Origin: Rhodobiaceae bacterium
GTDB taxonomy: Bacteria > Pseudomonadota > Alphaproteobacteria > Rhizobiales > Tepidamorphaceae
DNA: 64,000 nt
Direction: 5' to 3'
NCBI GenBank assembly: GCA_020637985.1
Contig: JACKJK010000003.1
Coordinates: 248,001 to 312,000 of the forward strand
Positions 9,489-16,512 of the stretch are shown here, piece after piece. Position 1 is the first letter of the stretch. Each line of letters starts with the position of its first letter. Made by a program: the position numbers and the translations under genes. Below the pieces are notes generated by a model, which had not been told where the DNA came from, did not search any database, and worked only from the letters and a program-made list of their open reading frames with translations.

Positions 9489-10625
9489 CTAACGGACGAC
9501 CAGGAAACCGGATGCGTTCAGATTGTTCAGCGTGGCCATCACATCCTTGAAAATGACCTCGTCGTCAGCCTCGTACTCCTGGGCAAGGGTCTGGCAGATC
9601 CCGTCCACCGTGCTGGAACCGTCGCACAATTCCCAGACGGCCGAACCGGTATTGTTGAGCCAGACGCTGAGGCCTTTCTCGGGCAATTCCAGCAAGGTCT
9701 GATCGAGGACGCGCCCCTCCTTGACGGCCGGGTACCTTGACGGGTGGCTGTTGCGCGCAATCTGCGGCATTTCATCGACGCGAGCGTCGATGAAACCGTT
9801 GATGGTCGCGACGAAATCCTGTCCCGACGAGCCCCGTGCCTCAACGCCGCCGTCGACCCTCGTCCAGGGCCGGTAGGTGTCCTTGTCGAACAGGACCCGG
9901 CCTTCGGCGTCGTGGATCGGTTGGCAATAGGTGAGCAAGGGCGCGTCCGGAGCGCTTTCCCGATCGCCGTCCGCATCCACAGCCAGGTCGCGCTCACTGT
10001 GCCTGAGGCCGTACTCCGCACACGCCGCCAGATAGGCGAGTCTGTCGGCCTCCCGCAATCCCGGCTCATCCTGAACCGCGGAATTGTCCATGATCGCGTA
10101 GTACAATTGCAGCCACCGCGCCGCGATCTTTCGCAGGTCGCGGGTGTGGATCAGGGTCGGGCTCGTGACGGCGTCGGCCTGCAGGTCGACGCGCGCGCAA
10201 TGGTCCTTGAGAAACGCGAACCGCTCGCCAAACCCGAAAGGGTTCGCGTCGCCGGGTTCTGCGGCCTCCAGGCCGTGCCAGGGCTGCGAGATCGGGAAAT
10301 CGGGTGCCACATACTGCGTCACCGGTGCCCTGAACACGCAGTCGGGGTCGACGATCAGCACCGTTCCTTCCGGCCGGTCCCGGAAGGCCCATTCCATCAG
10401 CGAGGCTGGCCTTTTGCGGATCGGACCTGTCCCGGAATGGGTGTCCAGGAATCGTGTGGCAACGCATCTGGCGTCCTTGTGGGACGGCAGCCGATCGGGC
10501 GTTCGGGTCGCTACCAGCCGGACGAGCACGCCCTGCTGCCCGACCTTCTTCCAGGAATGTTCCAGCAGCTCGGACTGCCATTGCATGTCGGCGCAGTCAT
10601 CGGTGCTAAAGACGGTGTAGAACAT
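9489..10625 (-). CDS. Glycosyltransferase resembling hydroxyproline O-arabinosyltransferase, fused to a C-terminal PqqD domain
   Basis: 378 residues. The N-terminal 290 form a GT-A-like domain. MFYTVFSTDD and MQWQSELLEHSWKKVG recall the opening of plant HPAT/peptidyl-serine galactosyltransferase enzymes (their SQWQ...WYKKV pattern). SLMEWAF precedes IVDPDCVFRAP, where D93-P-D95 takes the place of the DxD/EPD metal motif. A NPFGFG segment and a distal LLTYCQPIHD...KDTYRPW segment also fit. Residues about 300-378 form a PqqD-like domain (WLNNTGSAVWELCDG..., ending NASGFLVV), which would tether the enzyme to a peptide leader. Last gene of the minus-strand operon, 18 bases after the dioxygenase gene. 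Likely role: adding sugar to hydroxyproline or Ser/Thr in the repeat protein encoded upstream. The donor sugar cannot be read from sequence. Confidence 0.7.
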   Translation of the reverse strand: MFYTVFSTDDCADMQWQSELLEHSWKKVGQQGVLVRLVATRTPDRLPSHKDARCVATRFLDTHSGTGPIRKRPASLMEWAFRDRPEGTVLIVDPDCVFRAPVTQYVAPDFPISQPWHGLEAAEPGDANPFGFGERFAFLKDHCARVDLQADAVTSPTLIHTRDLRKIAARWLQLYYAIMDNSAVQDEPGLREADRLAYLAACAEYGLRHSERDLAVDADGDRESAPDAPLLTYCQPIHDAEGRVLFDKDTYRPWTRVDGGVEARGSSGQDFVATINGFIDARVDEMPQIARNSHPSRYPAVKEGRVLDQTLLELPEKGLSVWLNNTGSAVWELCDGSSTVDGICQTLAQEYEADDEVIFKDVMATLNNLNASGFLVVR

Positions 10626-10643
10626 TTGACGTGCCCAATCCCA

Positions 10644-11546
10644 TCACGCGTATTGCATCCAACCATTGACGGTGAAACGGCTGTCGCCGAATTCGCCCGA
10701 GGGACATCTCACGACATCGACCTCGTGCGTCGTGTTGCTGACGAACGCCACCAGGGTGTTGTTGCGCGGTGGAACCGCAATGGTCGCCATGCTCTGCTGG
10801 GATGGGTCCGTGTTGGGATAGCCGGTGTAGACCAGGAGGTCGCCGCCCGAAAAGGGTCTGGGTGTCTTGTGCAGATAATAGACGAACGTCAGGACCCTTT
10901 TGACAACGTCATCATTCACGTTGCCTGAATCCACGTGTGCCTTGAAGAAATCCCCGTCGTTGCTCGCCGTCAGCTGGATTTCCTTCGGCACGAGGCGCAT
11001 CGCATCCAGGCCCAACGCCGGTGCGATGTGCGACAGGTGAAGCTTGAGGCGTTGCAGGAACACGTCGTTCCACTTCGAGCCATGGATCGCAAATAGCACG
11101 CGCGACCGGCGCGAAGTCTCGTCCTTCGACTGCCCTTCGTGGGTCAGCACGCCGCTTCCTTCGAAGTGCGCTTCATTCTCAAGCGCGTATTCAAGCACCT
11201 GCCTGTTTTCGTCGGGCGTGAGAAAATCCTCGATCACGACGTGGGAGGCGAAGGAAGCGGGTGTCTCGACCGGCAGCGCATGCGTCGCCGGCTGCTGCGG
11301 ATTGATGAGAACCGGCGGCCTGGTGACGACGGAAACCAGGGATGTCGACATGAACGAACAGGCGGCATTGCCGCCTTCCAGCGGAAACTGCAGCAGCGTC
11401 ACCGGCGCGTTCGGATCCGGATCGTGGCTTGCCGCAAGGGATGTGAACAGGCTCGCGAGAATCGGAGAGTCGCAGGGCAGGGCCCCCTGAAAGCTCCGCC
11501 CCCCGGTCAAAGTGATCTCGACCTCCACCAGTGCCGCGTCGCTCAC
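10644..11546 (-). CDS. 2-oxoglutarate/Fe(II) dioxygenase, prolyl-4-hydroxylase-like
   Basis: 300 residues. The C-terminal 200 are a prolyl 4-hydroxylase type double-stranded beta-helix. Iron ligands are His204 and Asp206 (HVD) and distal His274, and Arg290 in SRFTVNGW would bind 2-oxoglutarate. FSGGDLLVY between them is also typical. The N-terminal 100 residues match nothing I recognise. Start is GTG at 11546 with GGGAG seven bases upstream. It lies 12 bases after the fucosyltransferase-like gene and 18 before the glycosyltransferase. Given the proline-rich protein at the head of the operon, peptidyl-proline hydroxylation is the natural reading; free amino acid or other peptide substrates remain possible. 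Confidence 0.82.
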   Translation of the reverse strand: MSDAALVEVEITLTGGRSFQGALPCDSPILASLFTSLAASHDPDPNAPVTLLQFPLEGGNAACSFMSTSLVSVVTRPPVLINPQQPATHALPVETPASFASHVVIEDFLTPDENRQVLEYALENEAHFEGSGVLTHEGQSKDETSRRSRVLFAIHGSKWNDVFLQRLKLHLSHIAPALGLDAMRLVPKEIQLTASNDGDFFKAHVDSGNVNDDVVKRVLTFVYYLHKTPRPFSGGDLLVYTGYPNTDPSQQSMATIAVPPRNNTLVAFVSNTTHEVDVVRCPSGEFGDSRFTVNGWMQYA

Positions 11547-11557
11547 CGTCTTGCTCC

Positions 11558-13618
11558 CTATTTGAGACCCTGGATCTGCGCGCCGGCGTCAGAATGCAGA
11601 GAGGCCGCCGTGTCGATCATCAATCGCGCCGCTTCGGCCGGATCGCTGAAGCAGAGTTCGAAAGCGGGCCTGGTTTCAACCACCCGGCAGAACGCGCGGA
11701 TCACATCGTCCGAGTTTACCGGGAAGCTGAGGCTGTTTTCGAGCAATTTTCCGACGCATGTGCCGGCAGAGATGGGCTGCAGGGACAGCGTCGCGCTTTC
11801 GCGGTAACTTGGGAAGACGAACATAGAAACGGGGTGCGCCTCTACGGCAACCCCGTTCTTGCCGATCTCGATTTCCCGTCTTGAAAGCGCGCTGACCTGG
11901 TCGCGCGACAGAACCCTGTTGGACCCGTCGCGAATCTTGGGCGTCACGGGAAAGGGCGCTGCCGTTTGCGTGCGCGGATCGACCGGGACGATGTCATCGG
12001 AAAGGAATTGCCAGCCGTTTCGGCAAAGCTCGAGTGCCAGCGTGCTCTTGCCGTGCCCCCATGGGCCGGGCAACACGATTGCTCCGTGGTCCGATGCCGC
12101 AGCACCGGCGTGAATCCAGACCAGGTCCGCATGTGCGTTTATGAAGCAGCGCACCACCTCGCGGTAGCATTTGCGCAGGGCGTCGCCCGGTTCCCCCTGC
12201 AAGCCGGCCTGGGTGCCATCCACGCGGACATGCGGCGTGCCGGCCTGGTGCGTGACCCGCACCCGGTTGATCGGCTGCGACTCCTCGGGCGCCAGCATCG
12301 TCGCGAACATCCGGCGCATGTCATCGAGCAGCGCCGTGTCGTCGCTGGCGCATTCGACCGAACTCTCCTGAAACCGGACGCTGAAGGTCTCCAGCTTGCC
12401 CGCAGGCCGGTGCGCAGGGACATGCCCCGCTGGATCGGCGGATCGCTGTGCCGCGCGTTGCAGCATGGCCTCGCTGTCGAGGAAGGCCTCGGGCCATTCC
12501 CGCATCCACGCCGGGACCAGCCTCGGGTTGAAGCGGTTCCATGAATAGGGGCCGGCGTACTGCTCGACCATGACCGAATTCTCCAGCGGGACCACGTCGC
12601 TGTACTCGCGCGATCCCGGCTGGCTGTCCTCGCCGGGCGGCGGCAGGTCGTTCCAGAGAAACTTGAAGCGCTCCTCCAGCCCCGAGATCCCCCGCATCCG
12701 TTGAATGAGCGCGGTGAACGTGCTCGTCATGGTGCCGATGAAGTCGCGCGACCGCGCGGCAATCAGCTGCGAGAGATAGGCCAATGCGATGCTGTCATGC
12801 ATCGGCAGGTCTCTGAATTCGTCTCCGTACCGCTCCAGGATATGGTGATCGAGGAAGATGTGGTTGGCGTAGGCGCACTTGATCTCGTCAAAGAACGGGT
12901 CGCCGCGCTCGTCGGTCAGGATGACCAGCAGATCGTCCCTGCGAAAGTGCTGGTCCAGCGCGGCAATCGCCTCGGCCGGCTTGCGGAGCGTCGTGGACTT
13001 GCCCGGCACCATCTTGAAATCGCCGCGCCGGATGTGGGCGGCGTTGAATGATCCCAGATCCCCGGCGACCTGGTCCGCGAACGCGCGATACGGCGCCCTG
13101 GGTTTCATGTTCCTCAGCGCGTCCGCGGCTCGTGCCTGGGCTGCACGATCCAGGTAGAAGAAATACGAGTAGAAGCACAGCGTGTTGGCTTCCGGCCCGC
13201 CGGAAAATGCCAGCGCCGGAAGATCGTCCAAAGCCTCGTCCAGGGTGAAGACTGAAGTCCTGCCGCGCGCGAAGGCGAGAAAGTCCTCACTTTGCGTCGA
13301 AAGGCCGGGCGGATAGTAGAATGCGCTGTCCCACGCCGGGTGGCCGCAGATGTCGGGCGTTCCGCCGCCGCCCGCGCTGGACCCGTTGCCTTCGATCCAG
13401 GGCAGGCCGGGATCGATCAGGTCGGTGACGCGGCTGCGATGCCTGTTGCTGACGGCCTCGCCGTAGCCCACCACGTTCCCGGTCGGCGGGTTGTTGCCCT
13501 CCAGCACCAGCGCGCGCCCTGTGAGCGCGGTCAGGACGACGCCCAACTCAAGCGACATCACCAGGTTGCTGAAGCCCGACTCGCCGTTGCGGTAGATGCT
13601 GCAATGAAGCGTCTTCAT
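11558..13618 (-). CDS. Fusion of O-fucosyltransferase-like domain and HPr-kinase-like P-loop domain
   Basis: 686 residues in two parts. Residues 1-330 look like the protein O-fucosyltransferase family: an N-terminal GFSNLVMSLELGVVLTALTG segment, HIRRGDF at 195-201 (the GDP-fucose-binding HxRRGDF motif) and IGTMTSTFTALIQRMRG at 294-310. Residues about 410-686 look like HPr kinase/phosphorylase, with Walker A GPWGHGKST at 518-526 and the acidic LSDDIVPVD at 539-547. HPr-kinase-like proteins without HPr occur in peptide-modification clusters, where some phosphorylate peptides. The GDP-L-fucose synthase gene 4 kb away would supply the sugar donor. The fusion is unusual: one protein could glycosylate and phosphorylate, or use the P-loop domain to hold the substrate. 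The start has only a weak ribosome site. Confidence 0.75.
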   Translation of the reverse strand: MKTLHCSIYRNGESGFSNLVMSLELGVVLTALTGRALVLEGNNPPTGNVVGYGEAVSNRHRSRVTDLIDPGLPWIEGNGSSAGGGGTPDICGHPAWDSAFYYPPGLSTQSEDFLAFARGRTSVFTLDEALDDLPALAFSGGPEANTLCFYSYFFYLDRAAQARAADALRNMKPRAPYRAFADQVAGDLGSFNAAHIRRGDFKMVPGKSTTLRKPAEAIAALDQHFRRDDLLVILTDERGDPFFDEIKCAYANHIFLDHHILERYGDEFRDLPMHDSIALAYLSQLIAARSRDFIGTMTSTFTALIQRMRGISGLEERFKFLWNDLPPPGEDSQPGSREYSDVVPLENSVMVEQYAGPYSWNRFNPRLVPAWMREWPEAFLDSEAMLQRAAQRSADPAGHVPAHRPAGKLETFSVRFQESSVECASDDTALLDDMRRMFATMLAPEESQPINRVRVTHQAGTPHVRVDGTQAGLQGEPGDALRKCYREVVRCFINAHADLVWIHAGAAASDHGAIVLPGPWGHGKSTLALELCRNGWQFLSDDIVPVDPRTQTAAPFPVTPKIRDGSNRVLSRDQVSALSRREIEIGKNGVAVEAHPVSMFVFPSYRESATLSLQPISAGTCVGKLLENSLSFPVNSDDVIRAFCRVVETRPAFELCFSDPAEAARLMIDTAASLHSDAGAQIQGLK

Positions 13619-13648
13619 TCAATCGATGGGCGCGCCGCAAAACCGTTT

Positions 13649-14596
13649 TCAGGCCTCATCGTCGAGGTCCCATCCGATTGGCGTGTAGTGCACGAACATG
13701 CTGGCGTAATAGTCGCCGTCCATGGGGTAGGGGCGGCCATGCATCAAGCGGGCGCCCTCGAAAAACACCATTTCGCCCGGCTCGATGGAAACCTCGTGCG
13801 GATTGCCGTCCTGGTCCTCGATGTAAAGTGGCCACGGACGCCTGAGCTTGCTGTCGATGCAGATCGTGCCGCTGACGACATGGGTTCTTGAGTGGTCGAT
13901 GTGATTGAAGAGATAGCTTCCGTTCTGATAGACGCGCACGCCAAAACACGCCGCCTGGTTGAGAGGCATGCCGCTCCATTCCTCGTGAGCCGGCTGCAGC
14001 TCGGTCAGGACTTGCCGGTTGAACGCCGCGTCCAGGTAAACGACCGACGGGATGACGCGGCTGTCCTCGGTGCGCACCAGCCGTTCGGTGTCCTCCGAGC
14101 GGAAGTTGTGGACATTTGCCGCCAGGTGATTGCGAAGGCGCTCGTGCAATTCAGGGTCCAGCCTGACTTTCGAAAAGCCCAGGCCAAGCGGGCGCACCCT
14201 TTTCCGGTTGTTCTCGAAGAAATTCAGGTATTCAGGCGGCGTCAGGTACATCCCGCTCGCCAGACGGTCGGGAAGCAGGCCATCCTTGAGGGTCAGAAAT
14301 CCCTCCGCGATCAGCCTGTCGACGAACGACTTGACCTGGTCATCCAGGACACTCTTGTCTGCCGAGAATTCCCCGGCGAGTTGCTCGGCGATCTCTTCCA
14401 GGCTGCGCTGGCCATCGCACAGGCGCCAGATCGCGCTGCCCGAGAAATTCAGGGTCATTGCGCGGCGATCGCCTGTCGTCCCGTCGACTCGCTCTGCCAT
14501 CGAGTCCGAAGTCAGGACGAGGTCCTCTCCAACTTCAAACTGCCGGACACCGGAACTGCGGCTGGGGACCGAGGTATTGTTGCTGTCGATTTGCAT
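13649..14596 (-). CDS. PqqD domain fused to prolyl-hydroxylase-like 2OG/Fe(II) dioxygenase
   Basis: 315 residues. Residues about 20-105 are PqqD-like (FSGSAIWRLCDGQRSLEEIA ... LIAEGFL). Residues about 120-315 are a 2OG/Fe(II) oxygenase with iron ligands His232-Ile-Asp234 and His286 in GARLMHGRPYP. The closing GDYYASMFVHY segment is shared with prolyl-hydroxylase-like proteins of algae and other eukaryotes. The fused PqqD domain suggests that the enzyme acts on a leader-bearing peptide, most simply the Pro-rich repeat protein encoded just upstream on the same strand. A strong inverted repeat lies between the two genes. The next gene downstream starts 30 bases after this stop. Confidence 0.8.
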   Translation of the reverse strand: MQIDSNNTSVPSRSSGVRQFEVGEDLVLTSDSMAERVDGTTGDRRAMTLNFSGSAIWRLCDGQRSLEEIAEQLAGEFSADKSVLDDQVKSFVDRLIAEGFLTLKDGLLPDRLASGMYLTPPEYLNFFENNRKRVRPLGLGFSKVRLDPELHERLRNHLAANVHNFRSEDTERLVRTEDSRVIPSVVYLDAAFNRQVLTELQPAHEEWSGMPLNQAACFGVRVYQNGSYLFNHIDHSRTHVVSGTICIDSKLRRPWPLYIEDQDGNPHEVSIEPGEMVFFEGARLMHGRPYPMDGDYYASMFVHYTPIGWDLDDEA

Positions 14597-14617
14597 GTGT
14601 CGTTGGCGCTTGAAGTG

Positions 14618-14666
14618 GCTGATCGGCCGTAGACATCAATATCCGGATGTCCAACGGCCGATCAGC
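14618..14666 (-). terminator. Strong intercistronic inverted repeat (possible attenuator or mRNA stabiliser)
   Basis: Two perfect 13-base arms, 14618-14630 and 14654-14666, flank a 23-base loop that itself holds a smaller GACAT/ATGTC pairing. It lies between the stop of the repeat-protein gene (14684) and the start of the hydroxylase gene (14596). No U-run follows on the minus strand, so it is not a canonical Rho-independent terminator. It could limit read-through or stabilise the upstream message, giving much substrate and little enzyme. Confidence 0.6.
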
Positions 14667-14683
14667 TGCATGGCCCCTCGATC

Positions 14684-15255
14684 CTATGTGAATGGCACTC
14701 CGGTTGGCGGCGGCAGTCCACCCGTCGGCGGCGGCAGTCCACCTGTTGGCGGCGGAAGCCCGCCTGTCGGCGGCGGGAGGAGTCCACCTGTCGGCGGCGG
14801 AAGCCTGCCTGTCGGCGGGGGAAGCCCACCTGTCGGCGGGGGAAGCCCACCTGTCGGCGGCGGCGGAAGTCCACCTGTTGGCGGCGGGAGCAGACCGGGC
14901 GGCGGCGGCAGTCCACCTGTTGGCGGCGGGAGTAGACCGGGCGGCGGCGGAAGTCCACCTGTCGGCGGCGGGAGTGCGGTGGGCGGTGGGAATGCGGGGA
15001 GTCCACCTGTCGGCGGTGCGACCGGCGGTGATGTCGGCGCTGCTGTCGGGGCAGGCGCTCCGGGCGCAGGACTCATCGCGTTCTGCGCAAAGACCCGGTG
15101 GGCAGGTTTATCGACAGGATCACGGGAGCCGTCCAGGCGACCTTCTTGATGACCCTGCGCTTGGCCTCGTCGATCTGCTCGCCTTCGCCACGCTTGCCGG
15201 CGCCATCGCGCTTCGAAGCAGCTTCCAGCCCACCGTCCGTGTCCTGGTCCTTCAC
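14684..15255 (-). CDS. Small secreted Pro-rich repeat protein, candidate substrate; one-base frameshift
   Basis: From a GTG at 15255, preceded by an A/G-run ribosome site (AAAAAGGGGGGG), the frame gives 54 residues including a charged region and RRVIKKVAWTAPVILSINL, then runs out of frame into a stop near 15073. The frame offset by one base continues directly with VFAQNAMSPAPGAPAP and about 120 residues of PPPTGGL-type repeats, stopping at TAG 14684-14686. Joining the frames at the GGG run 15094-15096 (adding one G) gives a coherent ~190-residue product with a leader/signal ending near VFA-QNA. The break is either real inactivation, an assembly error or recoding; no slippery heptamer is evident. 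It heads the hydroxylase/glycosyltransferase operon, as a RiPP precursor or an extensin-like substrate would. Twelve PPTG motifs offer Pro and Thr sites for hydroxylation and O-glycosylation. Confidence 0.65.
14697..15020. repeat. Tandem 21-base repeat array encoding PPPTGGL units
   Basis: The plus strand repeats a unit close to GGCGGCGGAAGTCCACCTGTC with single-base changes and in-frame 3-base additions. Read on minus it encodes LPPPTGG units with variants LLPPPTGG, LPPPPTGG, PPPPGLL and one PPTGR. All length changes are multiples of three, so the minus-strand frame is kept throughout the array. Confidence 0.85.
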
Positions 15256-15858
15256 GAACAGCCCCCCCCTTTTTCAACTGTCCAAGAACCAGGCCCCAAT
15301 GGTCCCCGACGCCAACCGCTAAGATATTGGCGCCACCTTGTAACATGCGATCCGGAATGTACAGCCGGCTTGATAGTACTTGCCTGTTTCTGGGTCTGTC
15401 CGTCGTCGCAGATCCCGGGCAATCGCGGAAGTGCTGGGCGTCGACGCAGCCGGCCGGAAAGCGAACGTGCCCGTGCTGTCAGACGGACCGAAGAGACCAC
15501 GAACCGCAATTCGCGGCGTCATTGCCAAGACGGCGAAGGCTGGCGCCACTCGGCGAGCCCTGCGGCTCGGATTTGCTTGAACCTGCTCTGAAGGCAAGAG
15601 TCGATCCTGGTTGAAGTGTCCGCAGACCGGCGCGTGGAAGACCGCAGGCATTGGCCCGAACCTGTTCCATCGCAAGCGACCGTCTCGTGCCTGTTGTCGT
15701 TGCCGCACCCGTGCAGCAAGGCCTCGACGTTCGTCAGGGACGACGGGTCGCGCCGAGGCTAGGGTGAAGGTCTGGATCTCGACCGGTTACGCCTGTTTGA
15801 TGTCTCCGCCGAGGCATGTAGCCGCGAGGAGCCTTGCAAACCGATATGGAAATCCGAT
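15256..15858. other. Intergenic region, no gene recognised
   Basis: About 600 bases between the start of the repeat-protein gene (minus) and the sigma-factor promoter (plus). Short frames on both strands have no family resemblance or ribosome sites. It should contain the promoter of the minus-strand glycosylation operon, but I cannot identify it. Confidence 0.5.
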
Positions 15859-15888
15859 TGATCCGATACCGATGGCGCTGCGTATCAA
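15859..15888 (+). promoter_or_regulatory. Candidate RpoE (ECF) promoter of rpoE-chrR
   Basis: TGATCC at 15859-15864, an 18-base spacer, and TATCAA at 15883-15888, about 25 bases before the sigma-factor ATG. TGATCC is the -35 element known for singlet-oxygen RpoE promoters in Rhodobacter. The same arrangement occurs ahead of the amine-oxidase operon at 21342-21371. Implies autoregulation. Confidence 0.65.
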
Positions 15889-15912
15889 CCTCCGGCAACC
15901 CGGGAGACGTTC

Positions 15913-16512
15913 ATGCTAGCCGCCTTGAGCTCATTTCGGCCCGCCGGGCAGGACGGCACTGAACGCATGGCGGACATCCACAAGGATCTCATGGCGCGCG
16001 TCGCGGCCGATCGCGACCGCGAAGCGTTCCGGGAACTGTTTGAGCATTTCGCGCCGCGCATCAAGGCGTGGCTGATGAAGTCCGGCGCGGATCACGCACT
16101 GGCAGAGGACCTGATGCAAGACGTCATGACGAGTGTGTGGCGCAAGATCGACCTGTACAAGCCGGAGAACGGATCCGCGAGCACATGGATCTTCACGATC
16201 GCCCGCAACATTCGCATCGACCGGCTTCGACGCGCGTCGTCGCGCCCCTACACAGATATCGAGACCCTGGACATGCCGTCCGATGAAGCTGACGGGGAGG
16301 AAACGACCTTCGCTACCCAGCGTGCGACGATTGTAGCTGCGGCACTATCCGAACTGCCGGTAGAGCAAAGAGAGGTGATCGAGCTTTCGTTCAATCAGGA
16401 TCTTGCGCAGAGCGAGATCGCGCAGAGGCTCGACGTGCCGCTTGGCACCGTCAAGTCACGGATGCGCCTGGCGTACTCCAAGCTCAAGTCCAGCCTGGAG
16501 GCCCTGCAATGA
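15913..16512 (+). CDS. rpoE: ECF RNA polymerase sigma factor, RpoE/ChrR-controlled group
   Basis: 199 residues. Sigma region 2 is seen in ALAEDLMQDVMTSVWRKIDLY and STWIFTIARNIRIDRLRR, and region 4 in LPVEQREVIELSFNQDLAQSEIAQ followed by VPLGTVKSRMRLAYSKL. Region 1 and 3 are absent, as in ECF factors. It directs transcription of oxidative (singlet oxygen) stress genes and is held inactive by ChrR. The ATG at 15913 has GGGAGA seven bases upstream; the in-frame ATG at 15967 is an alternative closer to the usual family start. The stop overlaps the chrR start by four bases. Group assignment comes from the paired ChrR gene as well as from sequence. Confidence 0.92.
   Translation: MLAALSSFRPAGQDGTERMADIHKDLMARVAADRDREAFRELFEHFAPRIKAWLMKSGADHALAEDLMQDVMTSVWRKIDLYKPENGSASTWIFTIARNIRIDRLRRASSRPYTDIETLDMPSDEADGEETTFATQRATIVAAALSELPVEQREVIELSFNQDLAQSEIAQRLDVPLGTVKSRMRLAYSKLKSSLEALQ

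Noticed and set aside
14130..15149. Plus-strand frame encoding GGGSPPVGGGS repeats over the same DNA
   Set aside because: It runs antisense through the hydroxylase gene, has no ribosome site or sensible N-terminus, and stays open only because the 21-base repeat lacks stops in every frame. The minus-strand reading has a signal-like leader and operon orientation.
15073..15255. The 60-codon frame as a complete short gene
   Set aside because: It ends in an out-of-frame LRRTR tail right after a signal-like segment, and the next frame supplies the natural VFAQNA continuation.
14684..15346. Taking ATG 15346 as the start of the repeat protein
   Set aside because: The first 84 residues of that frame (Arg/Gly-rich, no leader pattern) are the out-of-frame shadow of the leader; the GTG 15255 frame has the ribosome site and hydrophobic segment.
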